Notes under the pieces: model-generated
What the model was told of the DNA's origin: nothing
Database searches by the model: none
The model's input: only the letters and a program-made list of their open reading frames with translations
Part shown: piece after piece, positions 35,821-44,338 of the stretch
Numbering within the stretch: the first letter of the stretch is position 1
Layout: each line of letters starts with the position of its first letter
Program-made: the position numbers and the translations under genes
Source of the DNA: Acrasis kona
Lineage: Eukaryota; Heterolobosea; Eutetramitea; Acrasida; Acrasidae
NCBI GenBank assembly: GCA_026419775.2
Contig: JAOPGA020001377.1
Coordinates: 1 to 47,048 of the forward strand
Reading direction: 5' to 3'
Length of the DNA stretch: 47,048 nt

Positions 35821-38370
35821 TTAAATGTAAACATCGTAGTCTTTGGTCACTTTTTTATCAGAATAAGTCACTCTGCTACGAACAATACGAATTGGAGAAT
35901 TGGTACCTTGCTCACAAATCAAGATTGAATCCTTGGAAGGCACTATGCACGGGGTCTCATTCAATTTGTAGTTATTAATCCATCCAAGATCACCCCCATC
36001 ACTCTCTCTCAATCTCATAAGCCTCTGATCCGGTCCATGAACATAAATGTAACCATCATCAGTGGATACAACGGGAGAATCTCCGATTGTCAATCCATAT
36101 TGCTTGGTGAAACTTCCATCTTTTTTGACTTTGTACAAACCATTGTCAAGTCCTTTGAAATAAACATAATCTCCACTCAACACTGGTCTCGCGCTGGTGG
36201 AGTGATTGGAGATTTGGGATGAAGTACCAGTTCCGTCCTTGTTGACCCTCAACAGACGATTGTCACTTCCTCTAAAGTAGAGATGCGTAGCATCAACTGC
36301 AATGTCACTTGCCTCAAGCGTGACGTCATTAAAGACCTTAGTATCAGAGCCATCAGTTCTAACTCTACACAAATGCCTTTCAGCGTCATCACCAGCGAAA
36401 TAAACATAGCCATCGTTAACCACTGGAGTATTGATGGTTCTGTGGTTACCAATATGAGTAAAATCTTGTCCATTGGTTTTAATTTTAATCAGTCTGTTGT
36501 CGGTGCCTCTAAAGTAGATCCATTCACCATCAATGGTGGGAGTGGTCAATGTGTATTGGTTTTGAATCCAATCTAAGCGCTTGCCATCAATGTCAGAGCT
36601 GAATAACTTGTTGTCTGTTCCTCTAAAGTAAATACGTTGAGTAATACTGTCGTATGACATTGATGATTGCAATGATGCAATACCAACGCAGGAGGCATCT
36701 GAGCCGTTAGTGACTCGTTTCTTCCACAAAGTATCATCCGTTCCTTGGAAATAGCAATAGTCACCATTCACGAAGGGCACTGCGTTTGCCTTGTGACCAC
36801 CTACTTGAAGCGTCTGAGCACTATTGTTATCTTTGCGAATCGTGAGGCGTAATAATCTATTATCTGTGCCCACAAAGTATACACTTGTTTTCAAAGAATC
36901 AGAAACGACGAATGGCGAGGAGATGGTGTAGTGGTTATATAGATGAGTTGCACTAGTCAAGTTAATATCAGCTCTCATCAACTTGTTATCCTCTCCCTTA
37001 AAGTAAACGAATTGGTCGTGGACGAATGGCTTATCATAAATAGCTACGCTCAGATTTTTGGTAACGGATCCATTAGTGCTGACGCTGTATAGCGTATTAT
37101 TGGTTCCTCGGAAGAAAATCGTGCCATTGTGGTGAGTGGGACTCGAAGGAGAATAGTGGCCACCGATATGACTATGTCCCATCGAATTCTTGTTGGTCTT
37201 TAATAGACGATAATCAATGCCAATGAAATAAACATTGTCATTATCGGCAGTAGGTGCGAATAAAGTAGTCTCATTGAACTTTTGTACTTCACCATTCGTT
37301 TTGACCTTGTATAGATAGTTGTCCTCTCCTCTAAAGTAGATCACGTCGTTGTTCACAAGTGGACTTTCGTAAATCTTCACATTGTAGGCTTTGGTCTCTG
37401 ATCCATTCTCTTTCACTCTGTACAAGTTGTCATCAGATCCTCTAAAGTAAACAAAGTTGTTGTAATAATAAGGAGTGGATCTGCAAAAGTGATTTGCGAT
37501 TTGGAATGTATTGGTGTCGAATGCAATGTCGATTGGGTCACTAAGGTCATTCAATGCGATGCAAACCACTGGGAATGAATTGTAGTAATAATCAGAAATC
37601 GCAATGTTGACTTTGTCTCTCCAGTTCTCTGATTGAAGCCAAAGTGGAATTAAAGGATTGATGTTGTTGGCTACATCTCTTACGCTGAGTCCGGGAGTTA
37701 TTATCAATTGGCTCACGAGGAATGAGCAGCCTCTTTTTTGTGGAAGTTGGTTGTTACAGTAATCACGAACGCTGTAGGGATTTCCTGATTTGTAGACAGA
37801 CTCATCGTATGGACTGTTAATGCTGTCCCAGACCATATTGGTTCTACTACCTGCATCAATAGTAGTGCTGATGACTGCTCTTTTGTTGTTTTGAATCAAG
37901 TCTTTGATTTTAAGACTGTGATCCCTGGGTACATAGTAATTGCCGAGGTAATCAGACAAGTAGTCAAAGAATCGGTCGCGTTCAGTACCAGAGAGATCAG
38001 TATGAGTAATATGAAGAATTACAATCTCCTTTGATCTGGTATCCAAAAAGCTCTTAATTGGTCCCAAGATGTCGTTCCTCATGTCCACATCAGTGATGAC
38101 GTTATGATGAATCTTAAAGTCATTGGCGATGGGCTTGAATCGCAGATCAAAATAGCGAATACCCTCATTGAGCTGAGTACCAATGGTTGCTTGTTGACAT
38201 TGCGCCAAACCAGTCTGGACTGATTTGTAACAGCCAGAGTTATGAGTACCAGGAATGATGATGTTGCGTAGATTCTTCTCTCTGAACTCTGGATCGGCAT
38301 CATAGTAGCGTTCAATCCAGTTGATGGTGAATGGATTCTCTCTTGATTGATATGAAGGTGTGTTTCCCAT
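35821..38370 (-). CDS. PLC-X phosphodiesterase domain with DUF5050-type beta-propeller repeats
   Basis: An 849-residue intronless protein without signal peptide. Residues about 15-290 form a PI-PLC X-type TIM barrel: NIIIPGTHNSGCYKS with the first catalytic His, RYFDLRFKP, FKIHHNVI with the second, and EIVILHITHTDLSG. Residues about 310-830 carry some 13 repeats of about 40 residues with the core VYFRGTDNRLLRVKTNG, the DUF5050/YWTD-like propeller unit, probably forming two propellers. Family members cleave phosphoinositides or GPI-type lipids; the repeats probably bind a partner or surface. The lack of introns and bacterial-style domain pairing would suit lateral acquisition, which only a phylogeny can test. 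TATAAAAG lies about 52 bases before the ATG. Confidence 0.85.
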   Translation of the reverse strand: MGNTPSYQSRENPFTINWIERYYDADPEFREKNLRNIIIPGTHNSGCYKSVQTGLAQCQQATIGTQLNEGIRYFDLRFKPIANDFKIHHNVITDVDMRNDILGPIKSFLDTRSKEIVILHITHTDLSGTERDRFFDYLSDYLGNYYVPRDHSLKIKDLIQNNKRAVISTTIDAGSRTNMVWDSINSPYDESVYKSGNPYSVRDYCNNQLPQKRGCSFLVSQLIITPGLSVRDVANNINPLIPLWLQSENWRDKVNIAISDYYYNSFPVVCIALNDLSDPIDIAFDTNTFQIANHFCRSTPYYYNNFVYFRGSDDNLYRVKENGSETKAYNVKIYESPLVNNDVIYFRGEDNYLYKVKTNGEVQKFNETTLFAPTADNDNVYFIGIDYRLLKTNKNSMGHSHIGGHYSPSSPTHHNGTIFFRGTNNTLYSVSTNGSVTKNLSVAIYDKPFVHDQFVYFKGEDNKLMRADINLTSATHLYNHYTISSPFVVSDSLKTSVYFVGTDNRLLRLTIRKDNNSAQTLQVGGHKANAVPFVNGDYCYFQGTDDTLWKKRVTNGSDASCVGIASLQSSMSYDSITQRIYFRGTDNKLFSSDIDGKRLDWIQNQYTLTTPTIDGEWIYFRGTDNRLIKIKTNGQDFTHIGNHRTINTPVVNDGYVYFAGDDAERHLCRVRTDGSDTKVFNDVTLEASDIAVDATHLYFRGSDNRLLRVNKDGTGTSSQISNHSTSARPVLSGDYVYFKGLDNGLYKVKKDGSFTKQYGLTIGDSPVVSTDDGYIYVHGPDQRLMRLRESDGGDLGWINNYKLNETPCIVPSKDSILICEQGTNSPIRIVRSRVTYSDKKVTKDYDVYI

Positions 38371-38421
38371 TGATTTTGTTTTGAATGATTCAATTGTGTA
38401 TTATTCACAAACAATGATTGC

Positions 38422-38429
38422 TTTTATAC
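38422..38429 (-). promoter_or_regulatory. TATA box of the PLC-X/DUF5050 gene
   Basis: TATAAAAG on the minus strand, 52 bases upstream of the start codon at 38370, in a normal position for a short 5' UTR. Confidence 0.5.
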
Positions 38430-38826
38430 TCGCTGATGCCTTCGTTGAGGATCAACGTATATTTTAAAAATGGCAACGTGCCTACTTTAAACGAATTCTA
38501 ACGGTGGGGAAATAATTAATAGAAATAATCACCTGAAAACCTCACTGATTTGTGGAACATCAGATGTTTATGGGCGTCATCAGTGATTAATGGCATTTTA
38601 AATATAGAATGGTTGTAATGAATGCCCCAAAAGAACATTGCTGTATTTTTGGAATGTTTTTTCGGAGAACGATGGGTTTTACTCTATCTTTGTGGTACTT
38701 AATTTGAAACGTCAATGCTTTTATATTGAACGCAGTGTAGACAGTAAAAAAAGTAAAATTGATGGGTTGAATTCGATCTATTACAATCGGATTGTTTAAG
38801 AATCTTCCAAAACACTTTGAAACCAA
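38430..38826. other. Divergent spacer before the TM2 gene
   Basis: About 400 AT-rich bases. A minus-strand 88-codon frame (38853-38587) overlaps the TM2 start and resembles nothing known; it is likely chance. No RNA gene or clear repeat was seen. Confidence 0.4.
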
Positions 38827-39238
38827 ATGCAGGCTACCAGTGTCCATCAACACTACGTCGAGTACAAGGACACGTTTGTCGCCTACCTGCTATGGTTCTT
38901 CTTAGGATTCCTTGGAGTCCACAGATTCTATCTGAACGATGTGGTTGGTGGAGTAATCTGGCTCTTCACCGGAGCATTATGCGGTCTTGGTTGGATCATT
39001 GATATTTGCCTGTATGTTATGGTATTGATGTCCTATTGTTAACACTAATAGAATTCCAGGAATGGTTGAATCCGAAAACCAAAGGTTGAACGCAGGAAGA
39101 CAAACAATTGTGGTCACAAATAACAGTCCACAATACATGCCACCACAATTCATGCCCCAACAATACCCCCAACAAAACCAATACTCACCACAAAACTCTA
39201 ACTACAACAATCCAAATGTCCAACCATACTACAAGTAA
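38827..39238 (+). CDS. TM2-domain membrane protein
   Basis: Exon 38827-39011 joins exon 39052-39238 across a 40-nt intron. Using the AG at 39050-39051 restores WIIDICLIPGMVESEN, the conserved end of the TM2 domain; the other AG nine bases later gives an immediate stop. The protein has 123 residues. The domain (about residues 15-68) has two membrane helices joined by a short turn: VAYLLWFFLGFLGVHRFYLND with the FLG-HRFY hallmark, then GVIWLFTGALCGLGWIIDI. The tail is Pro/Gln/Asn/Tyr-rich (MPPQFMPQQYPQQNQY) and disordered. TM2 proteins are widespread in bacteria and eukaryotes and their function here is unknown. Confidence 0.85.
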
Positions 39239-39281
39239 AAGATGTTGTTCATTAAAATAAATAATTGTCATCAATTCACTT

Positions 39282-41594
39282 TTATTCTTCAAATTTAAAA
39301 GAAGCAATCTTGACGTCAGCTTCCTTCTGGTTGTCCTTCTTCGAAGAGTACACATCCACCTGACCATTCTTTCCATCCTTGGTAACAATGCTGGTGTCGC
39401 TAGGAACAGTCACCGTCGCCTTTTGTCCGTTCCTCTCCATCTCAACATTCACGCTTTGAACGCCCCAAATACCAGCAGCAGTGTATTCGTCTTGGTCGGA
39501 ACCGCCCTTTGCATTCAACTCTCTATTCTTGTAACCCTCTCTCCCCTTCATTCCATTGTAAGAAATACTAGTCTTTAATTTTTTATCAGAATCGTTCGTG
39601 ATGCGAGTGTAATCGGTTCCTATGCGACCAGGAATCAATTGAATGAAACCATTGGCTATGAAACTGAGCGGTGGAGGCAATATGCCTGCTAATCCTCCTA
39701 AAACAGCCTTTCCTGCTGCTATTCCCTTCTCTTGAGGAGTTTTTGCTGTGGCAATGTCCACGAAACCACCAATGAGACCACCCACTGCACCACCCAATGC
39801 CTTTCCTGCAATACTGGGCACCATTTTCGTGACCTGACTGGTCAACATTTTGGACATTTGTTTGCTCATTGTTTTTGATGTGAACTTTTTAATGTTGCTG
39901 CCCACATAATCTCCGACTTTTCCCAACATTTTATCGACGCCCTTCCTGCCCACTTTTTGCAACAGCTCGTCGTAATTGGCGGATCCAATTTTTTGTTTTA
40001 ATGAGTCGAGGCGAGATTGTTCTTGCTCCTTCACCATCAAGTTCTCCAATTGTTCCGGATTCTTTTTTCTTTCTTCGATTCTCTTGGTCTTTTCTATGGC
40101 CTCTCTTGCTGCCTGTTCTGCCTCTCTTTTTGTTTTTGCAATGTTGGCTTCGATTGTTCTTGATAATCTTTGCATGTGTGGAAGAGCCATGATTCTTGCG
40201 ACTGTTAGTTGGTCGTTGATTTTCTTTGTTGCTGCTCTCACGTTTGCTGCAAGGAGCAGTGCATTGGATTTGATGCTTTGTCTTATTTTGAGTTGTGCAG
40301 CTTTGGAAGCACTGTTTAGTGCTAATTGTGCAATCTTTCTCATTTGTGCTGGGATCTTTAATTTGGAGACTCCCAACTTGGTCATGAGGCCGAACGCATT
40401 CTTGAGCTTCTTGTTAATGTTCTTGACTGCTTTCACTCTTGATTTTTTACTTTGCTTGATTTGGTTGGCTCTGATGGCTTTCTGTGCTTTTTGGAAGGAT
40501 TTGATGATCTTTTTGATTGATTTGTTGGTGGGTTTGTTGAGTCTCTTCATGGCAGAGCCGATCTTCTTGAATGCCTTTTTGACTGATTTTGAGAGGTGCT
40601 TCTTTCCGTAAAGGGATTTGTTGATTTGTTGCCTCTTTAGAGTTCTTTTAGAATTGTTGTTGTTTCTGTTGATGCGTCGACCATTATTTCTTTGTGCGTT
40701 ACCGATCTTTCTGTTGTTAGGTCTGAAGGACATGCGGGAATTAGGTCTGCCTTTGTTTATTGGGCGTCTGTTACCTTTGTTGATTGCTAAACGTGAATTG
40801 TTGTTGCGAGGGTTGTTGTGTCTCCTTGTGCCTCTAGATAAATCACCTCTGTTTAAGGTGCGGCGTGTGTGTGACGTGTTGGGTCTACCTCTATTCGAAG
40901 AGCGTCTGTTACCTCCGTTTGCTAGACGTGAATTGTTGTTGCGAGAGTTGTTGTGTCTCCTTGTACCTCTGTTAAAGTCAACTCTTGTGGTGCCGCGGCG
41001 AATGTGAGATCCAGTAGTTCCTCTGTGTTGTCTTGAGTTGCCCCCATTGTTACGAGTGTTTCTAATGGGATTAGCTCTAAAGCTATTTTGACGTCTGTTT
41101 TCATTTGAATGAGTGCGTTTATTTGACCAACTGTTTCCTCTGTTTTGTTTGCTCTGGTTGGGACCGTTCGAACGTTGTTGTGAACGACTTTGTCCATGAC
41201 TGCTGTGTCTTGGACTTTGGTTGTTGGCACTTCTTCTGTTGAAATGACTTTGGTTGTTTGTGTTTCTGTTCTGGTTGTAAGAACGGTTTGTGTTGCGGTT
41301 GTGTTTGTAACTACTCTGTGGAATTGCTCTGTGATTGTTGTTATTTCTATTGTGGGAATGATTGTTGGTCTGCTTTGGTGGTGAGTAAGAATTCCTTTGG
41401 ACTTGGTTATTGGACTTCTTTGGAGGCTGGTAAGAGTGGTTGTTTGTTGCAGGCTTTGGATTCCATTTTTGTTGTGGTTGAGGCTGTGGTTGCCACTGAC
41501 TCTTTGATTGCTTGTTTGATGCTTGTCTCTTTTGTGGTGTCACAAGAACAAGAGTGAAGGAGACAATGAGCAGGAGTACAAACAACAGCCTCAT
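39282..41594 (-). CDS. Secreted basic low-complexity protein with glycine-rich hydrophobic segment
   Basis: A 770-residue intronless frame. It opens with a signal peptide (MRLLFVLLLIVSFTLVLVT). Residues about 20-330 are Asn/Arg/Gln/Ser-rich with an internal duplication (RGTRRHNNSRNNNSRLA and RGTRRHNNPRNNNSRLA). Residues about 330-560 are Lys/Ala-rich and helical (KAFKKIGSAMKRL, SVKKAFKK, EAEQAAREAIEKTKR). A Gly-rich hydrophobic run follows (AGKALGGAVGGLIGGFVDIA, AVLGGLAGILPPPLSFIANG), and a C-terminal beta-like domain of about 110 residues. I do not recognise it. An extracellular matrix or wall protein, or a membrane-interacting secreted protein, would fit. The stop is nested in AATAAA. Confidence 0.65.
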   Translation of the reverse strand: MRLLFVLLLIVSFTLVLVTPQKRQASNKQSKSQWQPQPQPQQKWNPKPATNNHSYQPPKKSNNQVQRNSYSPPKQTNNHSHNRNNNNHRAIPQSSYKHNRNTNRSYNQNRNTNNQSHFNRRSANNQSPRHSSHGQSRSQQRSNGPNQSKQNRGNSWSNKRTHSNENRRQNSFRANPIRNTRNNGGNSRQHRGTTGSHIRRGTTRVDFNRGTRRHNNSRNNNSRLANGGNRRSSNRGRPNTSHTRRTLNRGDLSRGTRRHNNPRNNNSRLAINKGNRRPINKGRPNSRMSFRPNNRKIGNAQRNNGRRINRNNNNSKRTLKRQQINKSLYGKKHLSKSVKKAFKKIGSAMKRLNKPTNKSIKKIIKSFQKAQKAIRANQIKQSKKSRVKAVKNINKKLKNAFGLMTKLGVSKLKIPAQMRKIAQLALNSASKAAQLKIRQSIKSNALLLAANVRAATKKINDQLTVARIMALPHMQRLSRTIEANIAKTKREAEQAAREAIEKTKRIEERKKNPEQLENLMVKEQEQSRLDSLKQKIGSANYDELLQKVGRKGVDKMLGKVGDYVGSNIKKFTSKTMSKQMSKMLTSQVTKMVPSIAGKALGGAVGGLIGGFVDIATAKTPQEKGIAAGKAVLGGLAGILPPPLSFIANGFIQLIPGRIGTDYTRITNDSDKKLKTSISYNGMKGREGYKNRELNAKGGSDQDEYTAAGIWGVQSVNVEMERNGQKATVTVPSDTSIVTKDGKNGQVDVYSSKKDNQKEADVKIASFKFEE

Positions 41595-42018
41595 GACCTT
41601 GTTTTTTGACGAAAGTTGTGACGTTTACAGCTCCAACTACGCATGATTTCGATTGACGAGCGACATGAGTGTTAATAATTGTTTAAATAAAGATAGCGGG
41701 CTATAAACATTGGGCCCAATTCCGTAGTACGAGAAGACATTTGACAATAACGAACTTCACAAAAGGCTCAATTTATTGTTCGCTAGCCTCTTCGGGGACG
41801 TTGGTTGTATCTGGCACAATAACGAAAGGGGTGTAATTAATTATCAAAGGACAACATTGTGCTTCTTCAACTTCATGGTGCATAATTTATAAATACACAT
41901 GTTTACATGCTTTCGCATGATACAGAATTAATTTCCATGAGGGTATACTGATTGTAGTTTCTTATCTCTTACTACCGTCTGAATCTACAATTCTTTCTCG
42001 GATTAAGTGTAATGACAT
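41595..42018. other. Spacer before the G-alpha-like/BTB gene
   Basis: 424 bases between two divergent genes. It contains the candidate 36-codon minus-strand ORF listed separately and, just before the next gene, an out-of-frame ATG at 42012 that would act as an overlapping upstream start. Confidence 0.4.
41773..41883 (-). CDS. Candidate small ORF (36 codons)
   Basis: ATG at 41883 opens 36 codons (MHHEVEEAQCCPLIINY, ending PDTTNVPEEASEQ) and TAA at 41773. Two features support a real 3' end: the stop lies inside AATAAA, as in many neighbours, and TTTATAAAT lies just upstream on the same strand. It could be a tiny gene or the last exon of a longer spliced one. The protein is not recognised. Confidence 0.3.
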   Translation of the reverse strand: MHHEVEEAQCCPLIINYTPFVIVPDTTNVPEEASEQ

Positions 42019-44074
42019 ATGCACTCAGAACTTTGTGTCACTGCATTGTACCAATTTATTTACAATAAACCGTTCATGTACTCGAAAAGAGAAGAGGGCA
42101 AGGTTTATTCAAATGTTTTTATTATTGGATTTGATAGATCGGGAAAGACAGTTTTAAGTCGTCAGATAAGCAAAGTGATACCACTTTTATGCAAGAACGA
42201 ACTCCTGCACTACTTGTTTCAATACATTTGCTGTGAATTGGGAATTCTTATTGAGAGAGCATACACAAGTCCTGAGACTCGAAAAGAATTATTGAACAAA
42301 CTGCTGAATGGACCCGATTTTAAAGATGAACAAGCTTATGTTGAGAAGTTAATAAAAATCTGGAATCTGCAACCCATTCAAAATGCTAAACAAGAGAACC
42401 CTGACTTGGAATAGTAGGTTCAAAAATGCAACCCGTTAACTAACCAATCATAGCTTTTGTAGTCACCTCCGAGACCTGTGCGACAGTGGATTAAATCGTC
42501 ACGACTGGCTAAAATTACACCAAAAAGAAATGCACTCCCTCCATACTCTCTATGAGATGGAAGATTGTAACATGTACGAAATACACCAAAACGTTTTTGG
42601 ACAAGGTTATTACGAGTCCATCCCATACTCCAATGATGCCAAAATTATTTTTTGTGTATCTGCCGTAGACAATAGCTCTTCAGACAAGTCGTTACACATG
42701 TGGAAACAATTAATATCCCATATCAGTCAATCAACAACAAGACCAAAAATATCACTCGTGCTCACCAAACACGACAGGCTCGAGTCCTACCATCACAATC
42801 AACTCGCACAAACTCTTTCACACTTTCTGCGCCATTCTTACGACGAAGGCATCTTGGTACATACTTTTATATTAAATTCACTCGACGATAAGCAAGTCGA
42901 GTCCATGTGGGATGCCATGTCACGCAGAATCATTGATGAGGAATTCCCACATGATTTTGACGACTACTTAAATTGGAGCATTTTCATCACTGGTCACTAC
43001 TCGATTCTGAAGCCGCTCATACCTCGCGACGAAATGTTTATGGATGTGCAACTCATGAGTGATCTCGAGCAATTAATGAATGACAAATTGAGTTGCGATT
43101 ACAAATTTGTAATCAGCCACAACCATTTGATATCAACAAGTATGGTCCATAGGTATATAATCAAACACAGAGCGCCTCATCTACTTGATGCCCACCTCCA
43201 CGTTAATTCTACGGATCGTCTTTCTCAAGATGAACTAGATTTGGTGTTGCACATCTTTGAAAGGTATTTTTATACAAGTCAAATTGAACAAGATGGTGAA
43301 TTGATTCCGTTGCATGTAAAACGTGCGGTGATGGTTACTGCAAAGACTTATCGCATTCATGAGGTCCATTCTTATTATTGGACAGGTACATTCAGTGAGG
43401 TTGACCAAGCGAAGAGATTTGTGACTTTACAAAATAATATGTTTGGTTTGTTTAAAAGTCTTTTTGAAAATAAAAATGATTTAAGCAGCGATGTTACTTC
43501 TTTTGTCATGGATAACACTAATTTTTGTGCACACAAGAGTCTTTTACGTGCCAGGTGTCCTTATTTGGGTACTTTGTTTAGTATCATGAGTGGTGAGAAC
43601 TCTAGGTTTCAAGAACATAACAAAAAGGCAATTATCAAAAGAGGTGATGTGTTGTATTGTGGTGTTGATAATTTTATTATAATTTTAAAATACTTGTACT
43701 GTGGTGTGCCATGTCACCAAACTGACGTAAATTTTGGAAATTGGTTTAGAATACTGAAAGTGGCGCACCCGCTCGAATTGGGAGGTCTCGTAAAAATTTG
43801 TGAGCAGTCAATGTTACTGGAGTGTAAACCACAAAATATTTATGAATATTTGGATAAACTGTCAAGAAGACAGGACTTTGGTCTTGAAATATTGGAGAAG
43901 TGGGGGCGGCGCTGTCTTCTTAGTCTTCACTCAAGACTTGATAATGCCCATCATCAAGACAATTTTAATACATCAAGTCAAAGTGATGAGTTAACTGAAC
44001 CACTTGGTCGCTACAACGAAGATCAACCAACGAGTTGGTGGAGTACAATCTTATCAAAAATATATTGGTGGTGA
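42019..44074 (+). CDS. Degenerate G-alpha-like GTPase domain fused to two BTB domains
   Basis: Exon 42019-42413 joins exon 42454-44074 across a 40-nt intron (GTAGGT, TTAACTAAC, ATCATAG), giving 671 residues. Residues 31-50 (SNVFIIGFDRSGKTVLSRQI) are a G-protein P-loop. The following 100 residues are helical and include LIKIWNLQPIQNAK and LEYFCSHL, matching the heterotrimeric G-alpha helical domain. NDAKIIFCVSAVD, a TKHD base-recognition motif (236-239) and VHTFILNSLDDKQVESMWDA match the G-alpha strands. The DVGGQ switch is replaced (YEIHQNVFG), and TCAT is replaced, so hydrolysis is doubtful. BTB-like domains lie at about 346-432 (YKFVISHNHL...APHLLDAHL) and 477-552 (FVMDNTNFCAHKSLLRARCPYLG), then a BACK-like helical tail. 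The order recalls RhoBTB, with a different GTPase. Confidence 0.75.
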
Positions 44075-44338
44075 CATTGCATTATCAATTCATGTACGTG
44101 CTAACAAAATCTTGGTTTATTGAAATTATTAATTTATTTTCGTGTTTCACATATTATACTTGTGGCCCGACCTTATTTGAATTAAGGTTTATTTAAATAT
44201 TTAATAACTACAATTCAGTGTTCGGTAGAGGTCTGAGTTGTCAAGTCTAAATATTATTAATAAATAAATGATTACAATTTATTCTAAAATAGTGAACTCA
44301 ACTTGATTATTCCCGTTAAAATAATCTAGAAAATAATA

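Noticed and set aside
38587-38853. 88-codon minus-strand frame with a vaguely transposase-like end
   Set aside because: It overlaps the TM2 gene start, has no recognisable motif and lies in AT-rich sequence where such frames are expected.
39976-41557. Long plus-strand open frames across the secreted low-complexity gene (up to 211 codons)
   Set aside because: They are antisense shadows of biased codons in the minus-strand gene, with Leu/Phe/Ser-rich translations, no domain, and no promoter or poly(A) features.
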